From assembly GCA_900129675.1 (NCBI GenBank), contig FSRD01000002.1, forward strand, positions 434,001 to 498,000: 64,000 nucleotides of DNA. The letters run 5' to 3'. This document shows positions 35,577 to 43,169 of the stretch, piece after piece (the first letter of the stretch is position 1; each line of letters begins with the position of its first letter). Under the pieces are notes generated by a model that worked only from the letters and a program-made list of their open reading frames with translations, was not told the DNA's origin and made no database searches. The DNA is from Bradyrhizobium erythrophlei (GTDB lineage Bacteria > Pseudomonadota > Alphaproteobacteria > Rhizobiales > Xanthobacteraceae). The translations under genes were made by a program, and so were the position numbers.

Positions 35577-35841
35577 GCCGCCGTTTCGCCTCGGCGGCGA
35601 TCCCCGCTTCCAAATCCGCGATGGATTTTGCCGGCCCCTTACAAGGTAGGGAGCCAAATACGTCTTTCGGCCGGGTGGGCGCAAAAGCGGGCTTCGCCTT
35701 CAGCAATACGCCCTCGGGGGTATCCTCCACCACCAGTTCCATTCCGGCGGGCCAGTGCAGCCGTTCCCGGATCGCCTTGGGCAATATCACCTGGCCCTTG
35801 GTCGAGACGGTGGTTGTCAGGTTTTTCGGCTTGGCGGACAT
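35557..35841 (-). CDS. vapB: AbrB/MazE-type antitoxin (VapB-like)
   Basis: The 94-residue protein has a SpoVT-AbrB DNA-binding fold at the N-terminus (TTTVSTKGQVILPKAIRERL...GMELVVEDT). A C-terminal arm ends KSIADLEAGIAAEAKRRHA, which should wrap the PIN toxin. I chose the ATG at 35841 by family alignment; the frame is open from 35928. The pair probably autoregulates its own promoter. Confidence 0.86.
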   Translation of the reverse strand: MSAKPKNLTTTVSTKGQVILPKAIRERLHWPAGMELVVEDTPEGVLLKAKPAFAPTRPKDVFGSLPCKGPAKSIADLEAGIAAEAKRRHARNRY

Positions 35842-35967
35842 GGGAGCTTCATCGGGTAAGACGAAAGTAAGATAGGCAGGATTCAACCGGATGGCAAGGC
35901 CTGTGCCGGGACCTCGAGATGCGGCCAATCCCTTACGTCCAGGTGAGCTCCGTCATTCGCATCAATA

Positions 35968-36912
35968 TCAAGCGCGTTTTTTGGAACGAGCCGAGCCTGT
36001 CAGTGAGGCGCTGTCGCAATGCTCGATGCCAGGATGACGAAAATTCTGAAGATGGGCGGCGAGATTGGCGAAATCATCGGCGCGCGGGTCGCTGCGGCGC
36101 CAGACCAGTTCAATCGTCCGCGAGTAACCGGCCAGCGGCAAAGGCACATATTCGATGCCGTTGATTTCGGTGACCGCCAGTGCTGGCATCAAGGTGCATC
36201 CCTCGCCCGCTGCGACCATGTATTTCAGGGTCTCAAGACTGGTCGCGTGGCGGTTTGCGGCATCGATCTCGGAGCATGCCTCGAGCGCCTGCTCGCGAAG
36301 GCAATGGCCTTCTTCAAGCAACAGGCGCTCGTTGGCCTTCAGGCCCACCCATCCCATGCCGCGCTGTGATGTGGCCGAATGGCCGCGTGGACACGCCATT
36401 ACGAAGGGTTCCCGGAACAGAGGGGCTTCACTCAACCCCGGTTCGATGACGGGAGCCGACATGACGACGGCATCGAGATCACCGCGGATCAGCGCCGCAA
36501 TTAAATCGTCGGTTCTGCCTTCGCCGAGGACGAGGGAGAGAGCGGGATAGCGCGCGCGCAGATCGTGGAGGACGTGGGGGAAATAATAGGGTCCGAGTGT
36601 CGCTATCGCGGACAGCCGGAGCGTGCCACCGAAGGGTTCGTCGGAGCGGCTGGCGAGATCGAGGAGGCCACGTGCCTCAAGTAATATCTTGCGCATTTGA
36701 TCGACGAGTTGCTGCCCTTCTGCGGTCACGATCAAACGCCTGGTCGTGCGCTCGAAAATGACCGTCTTGAGCCGGGCTTCGAGCTTGCTCACTTGCACGG
36801 AGAGGGAGGGTTGGGCGACGTGACACCGCTCGGCCGCCTTGACGAAGCTGCCAAGCTCCGCAACGGCGACGGCGTATTCAAGATCGCGAAGAGACAGGCC
36901 CGAGACATTCAT
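35968..36912 (-). CDS. oxyR: peroxide-sensing LysR-type activator OxyR
   Basis: The 314-residue regulator has a LysR helix-turn-helix (FVKAAERCHVAQPSLSVQVS) and the redox pair C204 and C213 in EEGHCLREQALEACSE. Their nine-residue spacing equals that of E. coli C199/C208, so disulfide switching by H2O2 is expected. An ATAG-N7-CTAT palindrome lies at 36923-36937 just upstream, consistent with autoregulation. It is the last of four minus-strand genes with hemH, hemA and katA. Confidence 0.92.
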   Translation of the reverse strand: MNVSGLSLRDLEYAVAVAELGSFVKAAERCHVAQPSLSVQVSKLEARLKTVIFERTTRRLIVTAEGQQLVDQMRKILLEARGLLDLASRSDEPFGGTLRLSAIATLGPYYFPHVLHDLRARYPALSLVLGEGRTDDLIAALIRGDLDAVVMSAPVIEPGLSEAPLFREPFVMACPRGHSATSQRGMGWVGLKANERLLLEEGHCLREQALEACSEIDAANRHATSLETLKYMVAAGEGCTLMPALAVTEINGIEYVPLPLAGYSRTIELVWRRSDPRADDFANLAAHLQNFRHPGIEHCDSASLTGSARSKKRA

Positions 36913-36922
36913 ACGCCAGCAT

Positions 36923-36937
36923 ATAGGTGATGACTAT
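36923..36937. promoter_or_regulatory. OxyR-like operator upstream of oxyR
   Basis: The sequence ATAGGTGATGACTAT fits the OxyR half-site pair ATAG-N7-CTAT and sits 10 bp upstream of the oxyR start codon, in the hemH-oxyR gap. A weaker AT-rich flank follows. The assignment rests on motif match and the adjacent oxyR gene. Confidence 0.6.
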
Positions 36938-37004
36938 CAATAATCAACGAAGGTTGTGATAATCCTATTGGTGAAGATGTCGCCCGCGGGGGCCTTCCGC
37001 CACG

Positions 37005-38087
37005 CTAGATCCATCCCTGCAATTCGCGGCGGACGATGGTCTCGATCAAGCGCATCCCGCCGTCACTGGCGTTGAGGCATTGAATCCGGGCAAATTCTTC
37101 GCCGCCGCCCTCAAAGAAATACCCGGCGTTCTCCTCGCCGATCTCCTCGATCGTTTCCAGGCAGTCCGCTGAGAACCCCGGGGTCAGGACAGCGATGCGC
37201 TTCACGCCGCTGGCCGCAAGCGCCTTCACGGTTTCATCGGTGTAGGGCTTAAGCCATTCGGCCGATCCAAAGCGCGACTGGAACGTGACGATGAACTTGT
37301 CCATGGGCAGTCCCAGGCGCAAGCGGATCAGTTCCCCGGTTCGCTGGCAGTGCTCGTAATAGGGATCGCCCTTGGCCAGCGTCTCGGCCGGCATGCCGTG
37401 GAACGAGGCGACGAGCACCTCCGGCTCGAAACTCAGACCATCCCGCCTTTCCGTGATCGAGCGCGATATCTCCTCGATGTAGGAGGTGTCGTCATAATAG
37501 GGAGCGGCCACACGAAGGACGGGTTGCCGCCGCATCTTGGCCAGCGCCTCGAACACCTTGTCACAGGCTGTTGCGCTCGTGGCCGCGGAATACTGCGGAT
37601 AGAGCGGCAGTAGCAGGAGCCGGTCGCATCCCTGATCCGCCAATCGGTCGATAGCCGATTTGAGCGACGGATTTCCATATCGCATGCCCCAGTCGACGAC
37701 GACGTCAACCGAGTTTGGACCCAGCAGGCCGGCGTCGATCGCGGCCTGCAGTTTCTCGGCCTGCGCGCGCGTGATCGTCTTCAGCGGGCTCTCGTTCAAT
37801 TCGCGATTCCAGATCGTCTTATAGTCTTTCCCCTTCGTGGCTGGGCGAGACGTGAGGATCAACCCGTTGAGAATGAAAAACCAGATCAGACGCGGTGCTT
37901 CGATGACCCTTCGATCCGAAAGAAACTCCGAAAGATAGCGTCGCATCGACCAGTAATCGGTTGCGTCGGGCGTGCCTAGGTTGCTCAGCAGAATGCCGAT
38001 TTTGCGGGGTGTGACGGAGTTGGCTTTCGGAGGCTGCGAAAACGCCTCCTTTGGCAGGCTTGCAAGGTTCGCGCTGTAGAAGGTCAT
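37005..38087 (-). CDS. hemH: ferrochelatase
   Basis: The 360-residue enzyme inserts iron into protoporphyrin IX. Visible features are ILLSNLGTPDATDYWSMRRYL, LLLPLYPQYSAATSAT, the catalytic His in VLVASFHGMPAET and the conserved LTPGFSADCLETIEEI. The start codon overlaps the hemA stop (ATGA), so the genes are translationally coupled. A 63-bp relic of its 3' end occurs at 42776-42838. Confidence 0.94.
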   Translation of the reverse strand: MTFYSANLASLPKEAFSQPPKANSVTPRKIGILLSNLGTPDATDYWSMRRYLSEFLSDRRVIEAPRLIWFFILNGLILTSRPATKGKDYKTIWNRELNESPLKTITRAQAEKLQAAIDAGLLGPNSVDVVVDWGMRYGNPSLKSAIDRLADQGCDRLLLLPLYPQYSAATSATACDKVFEALAKMRRQPVLRVAAPYYDDTSYIEEISRSITERRDGLSFEPEVLVASFHGMPAETLAKGDPYYEHCQRTGELIRLRLGLPMDKFIVTFQSRFGSAEWLKPYTDETVKALAASGVKRIAVLTPGFSADCLETIEEIGEENAGYFFEGGGEEFARIQCLNASDGGMRLIETIVRRELQGWI

Positions 38088-39421
38088 GTGTGCCTCGAAG
38101 TAATCGCCATGATTGGGCGCCGAGCGAGATTGGCCTGCCGTTGCGGGGAGGGCCGACGCTTCAGTTGTCGGCACCTATCGTTTCCGCCTGTTCGTGACGA
38201 CGCTCGGGCATCGCCGAGTGCCAGGCCGAGTTCCTGCCATACCGCCTTCATGGCCTGTGCGAGTTCCGCGATCAGGCGGGCCCCATGGAATGGGCCCGGT
38301 GTGATGCGCAGCCGCTCGGTGCCGCGCGGCACGGTCGGATAATTGATTGGCTGGATGTAGATTCCATGCCGTTCGAGCAGCAGGTCACTCGCCAACTTGC
38401 AGAGATCGGGATCGCGGACCATCACCGGCACGATATGCGTGTCGGTCGCCATCACTGGCAGGCCGGCTTGCGCAAGCGCCGCTTTCGTCGCGGCGACTGC
38501 CGCCTGCTGGTCGGCTCGCTCGACCTGGGAGACCTTCAGATGCGCGATGGACGCCGTCGCGGCAGCCGCGACCGCGGGTGGCAAGGCGGTCGTGAAGATG
38601 AAGCCTGGCGCATGCGAGCGTACCGCATCGATCACGGCACTCTTGCCGGCGATATAGCCGCCGAGGGTTCCGAACGCCTTGGCGAGGGTGCCTTCGATCA
38701 CGTCGATGCGGTGCATCACGTCGTCGCGCTCAGCAATGCCGGCCCCGCGCGCGCCGTACATGCCGACCGCATGGACCTCGTCGATGTAGGTCATGGCGTT
38801 GTGGCGCTCGGCCAGATCACAGATCCCGGCGATTGGCGCGATGTCGCCGTCCATCGAATAGACGCTCTCGAATATGATCAGCTTTGGCCGGTCGTTTCCA
38901 GCGCGGATCAGAAGTTCTTCCAAATGGGCGATGTCGTTGTGGCGCCAGATCAGCTTGGCGCAGCCGGCGGCGCGCACGCCCTCGATCATCGAGTTGTGGT
39001 TGAGCGCATCGGAAAGGATGAGACAGTCCGGCAGCAGCCTGGCGATGGTCGCGATGCCGGCAAGATTGGAAACATAGCCGGATGTGAAGACCAGGGCCGC
39101 CTCCTTGCCATGCAGGTCGGCGAGTTCGTCTTCGAGCGCGACGACCGCCCGGTTGGTGCCTGAGATGTTGCGCGTTCCGCCAGCTCCGGCGCCCATCGTG
39201 CGCGCCGTATCGCACATGGCGCCGACTACTTTCGGGTGCTGGCCCATTCCGAGATAATCGTTGGAGCACCAGATGACGACGGCGCGCTTGCCGGCCGGGC
39301 TATGCCAGTGGGCATGAGGGAAGCGACCAGCCTGACGCTCGAGATCGGCGAAGACGCGGTAACGGCGCTCGTCCTTGAGCGCGGCGAGCGTCGATTCAAA
39401 ATGAGCGACATAGTCGACCAT
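38084..39421 (-). CDS. hemA: 5-aminolevulinate synthase (ALAS type)
   Basis: The 445-residue PLP enzyme condenses glycine and succinyl-CoA, the alphaproteobacterial route into haem. The core is intact: CSNDYLGMGQHPKV, GAGAGGTRNISGT, YIDEVHAVGMYG and the PLP lysine in EGTLAKAFGTLGGYI. About 35 residues beyond the usual ~409 form a basic tail (KRRPSPQRQANLARR) reaching the hemH start, possibly from loss of an original stop. I chose ATG 39421 by family alignment. Confidence 0.94.
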   Translation of the reverse strand: MVDYVAHFESTLAALKDERRYRVFADLERQAGRFPHAHWHSPAGKRAVVIWCSNDYLGMGQHPKVVGAMCDTARTMGAGAGGTRNISGTNRAVVALEDELADLHGKEAALVFTSGYVSNLAGIATIARLLPDCLILSDALNHNSMIEGVRAAGCAKLIWRHNDIAHLEELLIRAGNDRPKLIIFESVYSMDGDIAPIAGICDLAERHNAMTYIDEVHAVGMYGARGAGIAERDDVMHRIDVIEGTLAKAFGTLGGYIAGKSAVIDAVRSHAPGFIFTTALPPAVAAAATASIAHLKVSQVERADQQAAVAATKAALAQAGLPVMATDTHIVPVMVRDPDLCKLASDLLLERHGIYIQPINYPTVPRGTERLRITPGPFHGARLIAELAQAMKAVWQELGLALGDARASSRTGGNDRCRQLKRRPSPQRQANLARRPIMAITSRHT

Positions 39422-39456
39422 GGTCAGTTCGTCCTTCGGCGCTTCTAATTGGAATA

Positions 39457-39491
39457 CCTGTCCGCGCTGAGAGGGGGGCAGCGCGGACAGG
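39457..39491. promoter_or_regulatory. hairpin between katA and hemA
   Basis: A perfect 13-bp inverted repeat (CCTGTCCGCGCTG and CAGCGCGGACAGG, 9-base G-rich loop) lies between the katA stop and the hemA start. No T-run follows on the transcribed strand. It may be a partial terminator or an mRNA 3'-end stabiliser that lowers read-through from katA to hemA. Confidence 0.5.
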
Positions 39492-39553
39492 GTGCCAAGG
39501 GCAGACGGCATTCGGGGCGCTGCCGATCTACCCGAGGGTTGAGGTTTCAGATG

Positions 39554-41032
39554 CTATTCGGCTGCCTCGGTCACGGGGTTGGGTACGATCCTCGACCGAG
39601 CGAACTTGGCGATCGCGTCGGCCACGCCCTTGCCGTAGGCCGGATCGGCCTGCGTGCAGTTGGCGATGTGACGCTCGACGACGGGCTGAGAAGCGCCATT
39701 GATCGCGCGCGCGGTGTTGTCGAACAGCACCTGCCGCTGGGCGGGCGACATCATGCGGAAGAGGTTGCCCGGCTGCGAGAAGTAGTCGGTATCCTCCCGG
39801 TGGTTCCAGCGCGCCGCCGCGCCTTCGGTCTTCAACGGCGGCTCCGAGAAATCGGGTTGCGCCTGGAGCGCACCGCGGCTGTTCGGCTCATAATGGGTGC
39901 CGCGGCCACCATTGCCATCGACGCGCATCGCGCCGTCGCGATGGTAGCTATGGACCGGGCATTTCGGGGCGTTCACCGGAATCTGCGAGTGATTGACGCC
40001 GAGCCGGTAGCGCTGGGTGTCGCCGTAGGAGAACAGGCGGCCTTGGAGCATCTTGTCCGGAGAGAAGCTGATGCCGGGGACGATGTTTGTCGGGGCGAAC
40101 GCGGCCTGTTCGACATCCTGGAAGAAGTTTTCCGGATTGCGATTGAGTTCCATAACCCCGACTTCGATCAACGGATGGTCTTTTTTCGGCCAGACCTTGG
40201 TCAGATCGAACGGATTGATCGGATAGTTGTCGGCTTCCTCTTCCGTCATGATCTGCACATAGAGCGTCCACCGTGGGAAATCGCCGCCTTCGATGGCCTC
40301 GAAGAGATCGCGCATGTGACTCTCGCGATCGCCGCCGATCGCCGCCACCGCTTCGGCATCCGTCATGTTCTGGATGCCCTGCTGCGTACGGAAGTGGAAC
40401 TTTACCCAGAAGCGCTCATTCTGAGCGTTGAAGAAGCTGTAGGTATGGCTGCCGAAGCCGTGCATATGGCGCCAGGTCCTCGGGATGCCGCGCTCGCTCA
40501 TCACGATCGTGATCTGATGCAGCGCTTCCGGCAGCAGCGTCCAGAAATCCCAGTTGTTGTCGGCGCTGCGCATTCCGGTGCGCGGATCGCGCTTAATGGC
40601 ATGGTTCAGATCGGGGAACTTCAGCGGGTCTTTGATGAAGAAGACCGGCGTGTTGTTCCCGACGAGATCCCAGTTGCCTTCGTCGGTGTAGAATTTCAGG
40701 GCGAAGCCCCGAATGTCACGTTCGGCATCGGCCGCGCCGCGCTCGCCGGCGACACTCGAGAAGCGAGCGAACATCTGGGTCTGCTTGCCGACCTCGGCGA
40801 AGATCTTGGCCTTGGTGTAGCGGGTGATGTCGTGCGTCACCGTGAAGGTGCCGAAGGCGCCGGCGCCCTTCGCGTGCATGCGCCGCTCGGGAATCACTTC
40901 GCGGTCGAAGTGGGCGAGCTTCTCCAGGAACCACACATCCTGCAGTAGCGCGGGTCCGCGCGGGCCGGCGGTCATAATGTTGTTGTCGTCAACGACAGGG
41001 GCGCCGAATGCGGTCGTCAGTTTATTACTCAT
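39554..41032 (-). CDS. katA: monofunctional small-subunit catalase
   Basis: The 492-residue haem catalase breaks down H2O2. The active-site His region GAGAFGTFTVTHDITRYT, FARFSSVAGERGAADAERD and the proximal haem-ligand segment RLFSYGDTQRYRLG are present. Length fits clade 3 catalases. The start is set by AGGAGG. It is followed on the same strand by hemA and hemH, which supply its cofactor, and by oxyR; an OxyR-like palindrome lies 115 bp upstream. Confidence 0.95.
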   Translation of the reverse strand: MSNKLTTAFGAPVVDDNNIMTAGPRGPALLQDVWFLEKLAHFDREVIPERRMHAKGAGAFGTFTVTHDITRYTKAKIFAEVGKQTQMFARFSSVAGERGAADAERDIRGFALKFYTDEGNWDLVGNNTPVFFIKDPLKFPDLNHAIKRDPRTGMRSADNNWDFWTLLPEALHQITIVMSERGIPRTWRHMHGFGSHTYSFFNAQNERFWVKFHFRTQQGIQNMTDAEAVAAIGGDRESHMRDLFEAIEGGDFPRWTLYVQIMTEEEADNYPINPFDLTKVWPKKDHPLIEVGVMELNRNPENFFQDVEQAAFAPTNIVPGISFSPDKMLQGRLFSYGDTQRYRLGVNHSQIPVNAPKCPVHSYHRDGAMRVDGNGGRGTHYEPNSRGALQAQPDFSEPPLKTEGAAARWNHREDTDYFSQPGNLFRMMSPAQRQVLFDNTARAINGASQPVVERHIANCTQADPAYGKGVADAIAKFARSRIVPNPVTEAAE

Positions 41033-41520
41033 TGTCTGGCCTCCTTTGATGGTCCTGGGCTGCTGCGCCATCGAGATTCGGTGGTGCCGAACACGACCAT
41101 AGGAGGCGATGATTATTAGAGGAAATATATACTTCCGCAGAATCTTATAGGATTTTCCTATGAGTTGGCGCGTTCAAAGCGGACAGCCAAACGTTCGAAA
41201 TTATCGCTTGTTCTCAATGCGATGACAAAATCGAATCGTTCCCTCTGAGACGGTGGAACGCTGCCGAACTCATCACGGTGTGCCGTAGTCGGGTTCGCCC
41301 TGGCCGAACTGTTGCAACGAAGACCGACCGGATATGCTCACGCAAAAAGGAGCAACTAGTGCAGCAACCAACTGCTGCCGATTTGAGGAAATCGAAAATT
41401 AGAATTTTGTGTTGCGCCCGTCACAGACGTGATCGAACAAGCCGCGAGCGGCATCAAATAGATCACGTTGATGATTGCGTCGGTTGGCCCGTGCGAAGTC
41501 CAAAGCCACGGGAGGCAAGC
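41033..41520. other. katA upstream region
   Basis: This 488 bp stretch between the divergent katA and PD40 genes holds no supported gene. It contains the AT-rich katA promoter zone around 41105-41165 with the OxyR-like palindrome. Confidence 0.5.
41147..41161. promoter_or_regulatory. OxyR-like operator upstream of katA
   Basis: ATAGGATTTTCCTAT matches ATAG-N7-CTAT and is a near-perfect palindrome. It lies 115 bp upstream of the katA start in an AT-rich patch, the expected place for OxyR activation. Confidence 0.6.
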
Positions 41521-42420
41521 ATGGACCGAAGGCATTTTCTCACTGCTGCGATTGTCGCACCGCTGCTCGTACCCGCGTCGCGGACGCGTGTGAGCGCGGC
41601 TGCAGACGGCAGCGAGATACGCGGAACGCTGCGCCGGTTGACCGAGCGTGATTTGGGCGACAATCGGGCAACGTTCATGCCGGACGGTAAGACGCTATTG
41701 TTCGCATCTAAACGCTCGGGCCGATCCCAGATTTGGGCAATGGATCGCGACGGCAGTCTCCCCCGACAGATCCACCAGAGCCAAGGCAACGACCATGGCC
41801 GCGTTGCGCCGAGTGCCGACGGCAGCCGGCTGTGCTTGAGCTCGGATCGCAGCGGCCAAAACGTCGTGTATGTGCTCGATCTCGCGAGCGGCGGAATCAC
41901 ACCCGTTTCGGACCCGGCATATTGGAGCTTCGGCCCTGCTTGGTCGTCGCGCGACCTCATCGCCTTCTTCTCGCGCAAGGGAGGGAATGTCATGAACATC
42001 TGGACGGTACGCCCTGATGGATCGCAGCCGCGGCAGATTACTGACCAGCCGGGCGAAAGCCGCCAACCATGGTGGTCGCCGGACGGTTCCACGCTGGCGT
42101 TCTCCGCCAATCACGGGACCAGCGCCTTTGCCGTGTGGCTCGCGAATACCGTCGGATCGGAAATGCGAGCGATCACCCAGCGGGGCAGCTTCGAGCAGCC
42201 ATTCTGGAGTCCAGACGGCAACAAGATCGCGGTCTCCGCAAGAATCGAAGAGCCTCATTACCGGATCTACATAATGAACGCTGACGGTTCCAATCCCGCA
42301 CCGATAAGCCAGCCGGCGAACATAGACAACGTCCATCCGGCTTGGTCGCCGGATGGACACAGCATCGTCTTCACGTCGGGCACGGAAACCGGAGCGCTCT
42401 ACATCTTCGATCTAACCTAA
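41521..42420 (+). CDS. PD40/TolB-like beta-propeller protein, exported
   Basis: The 299-residue protein starts with a Tat-like or Sec signal (MDRRHFLTAAIVAPLLVPAS). At least five WD40-like PD40 blades follow (PDGKTLLFASKRSGRSQIW, PDGSQPRQIT, WSPDGSTLAFSA, WSPDGNKIAVSA, WSPDGHSIVFTS). It resembles the propeller part of TolB without its N-terminal domain. It is probably periplasmic and protein- or ligand-binding. The start follows GGGAGG. There is no operon partner. Confidence 0.8.
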   Translation: MDRRHFLTAAIVAPLLVPASRTRVSAAADGSEIRGTLRRLTERDLGDNRATFMPDGKTLLFASKRSGRSQIWAMDRDGSLPRQIHQSQGNDHGRVAPSADGSRLCLSSDRSGQNVVYVLDLASGGITPVSDPAYWSFGPAWSSRDLIAFFSRKGGNVMNIWTVRPDGSQPRQITDQPGESRQPWWSPDGSTLAFSANHGTSAFAVWLANTVGSEMRAITQRGSFEQPFWSPDGNKIAVSARIEEPHYRIYIMNADGSNPAPISQPANIDNVHPAWSPDGHSIVFTSGTETGALYIFDLT

Positions 42421-42517
42421 GAGACCTGCTGCGGCAGCGACGACAACGGCGTCGAGCCAATCCGCACAGCACGGTCACCTGACAGGAGTCGTCACGGTTA
42501 CCAATCAAATGAGGCGC

Positions 42518-42559
42518 GGTCCAAGACTTGCGGTCCAAGACTTGTGGTCCAAGACTTGG
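42518..42559 (+). repeat. three 14-bp tandem repeats
   Basis: The unit GGTCCAAGACTTG plus a variable base occurs three times in direct succession, differing only in the last base (C, T, G). It is intergenic, about 100 bp after the PD40 gene. The unit count may vary between strains. Confidence 0.85.
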
Positions 42560-42775
42560 CGCAATCGAGCGTCGGGCCTGTACCGATTGGACACGCGCTC
42601 TGAGATTGCCCCCGCAGTTGCCCTGCGCGCTTTGTCTTCCGAAGGCGACCGTAGTGGGTAACGACTGCCTTTCCCTCCTACGCGCCTCGAAATCATTACC
42701 GCAACGGCGCAGGCGTGAAGCCCAATATGAATCTTATGCGTTTTGCCATCTCTGCCGCCTCAGAGCCAGCCGGCT

Positions 42776-42838
42776 CAGCTCGCGGCGAGCGAAGGACTCG
42801 ATTACGCGCATTCCGCCGTCACTGTCGTTCAGGCATTC
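42776..42838 (-). pseudogene. hemH 3'-end relic
   Basis: The minus strand encodes ECLNDSDGGMRVIESFARRE. This matches the ferrochelatase C-terminus (QCLNASDGGMRLIETIVRRE) at protein level and closely at DNA level to ~37015-37082. Nothing of the rest of hemH is present. It must come from a duplication of the hemH end about 5.7 kb away. Confidence 0.6.
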
Positions 42839-42971
42839 GCGGCCTCTCTGAGAGGAGCGAGCAAGAACCGAAATGCGAAACAGTTTTGGGCGCAGTTTAG
42901 CTGGCAGGCCGCTCGCGATTGGCTGGGAGCCGCAAGCGACGCTCACCGCTTTGTCTTCGCCGACCAACGGT

Positions 42972-43169
42972 TCAGAAGGCAACCTGCGTACGCATCGCGA
43001 ATGCGTCGAACCTGGCGCCCGCATCCCCGGTGTTGGTCGGGCTGACCTGCTTGGCAATGTTGCCGTGCAGGTAATCAAACATAAAACGAACGTTGCTATT
43101 GACGTACCAGTTCAATCCCGCAGTGTAGATTGTCTGCCGCCCACCCGCAACGCCATTTGCAGTCCCTAG
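42972..43169 (-). pseudogene. OprP/O-type porin, C-terminal part cut off by IS1182-family element
   Basis: This frame carries the last ~65 residues of a phosphate-selective-type porin (GRQTIYTAGLNWYVNSNVRF, then the terminal FDAFAMRTQVAF ending in the Phe that outer-membrane assembly needs). It joins precisely to the N-terminal part at 44628-46008 if the insertion element and one CTAG copy are removed. It has no start of its own in the porin sequence. Confidence 0.85.
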
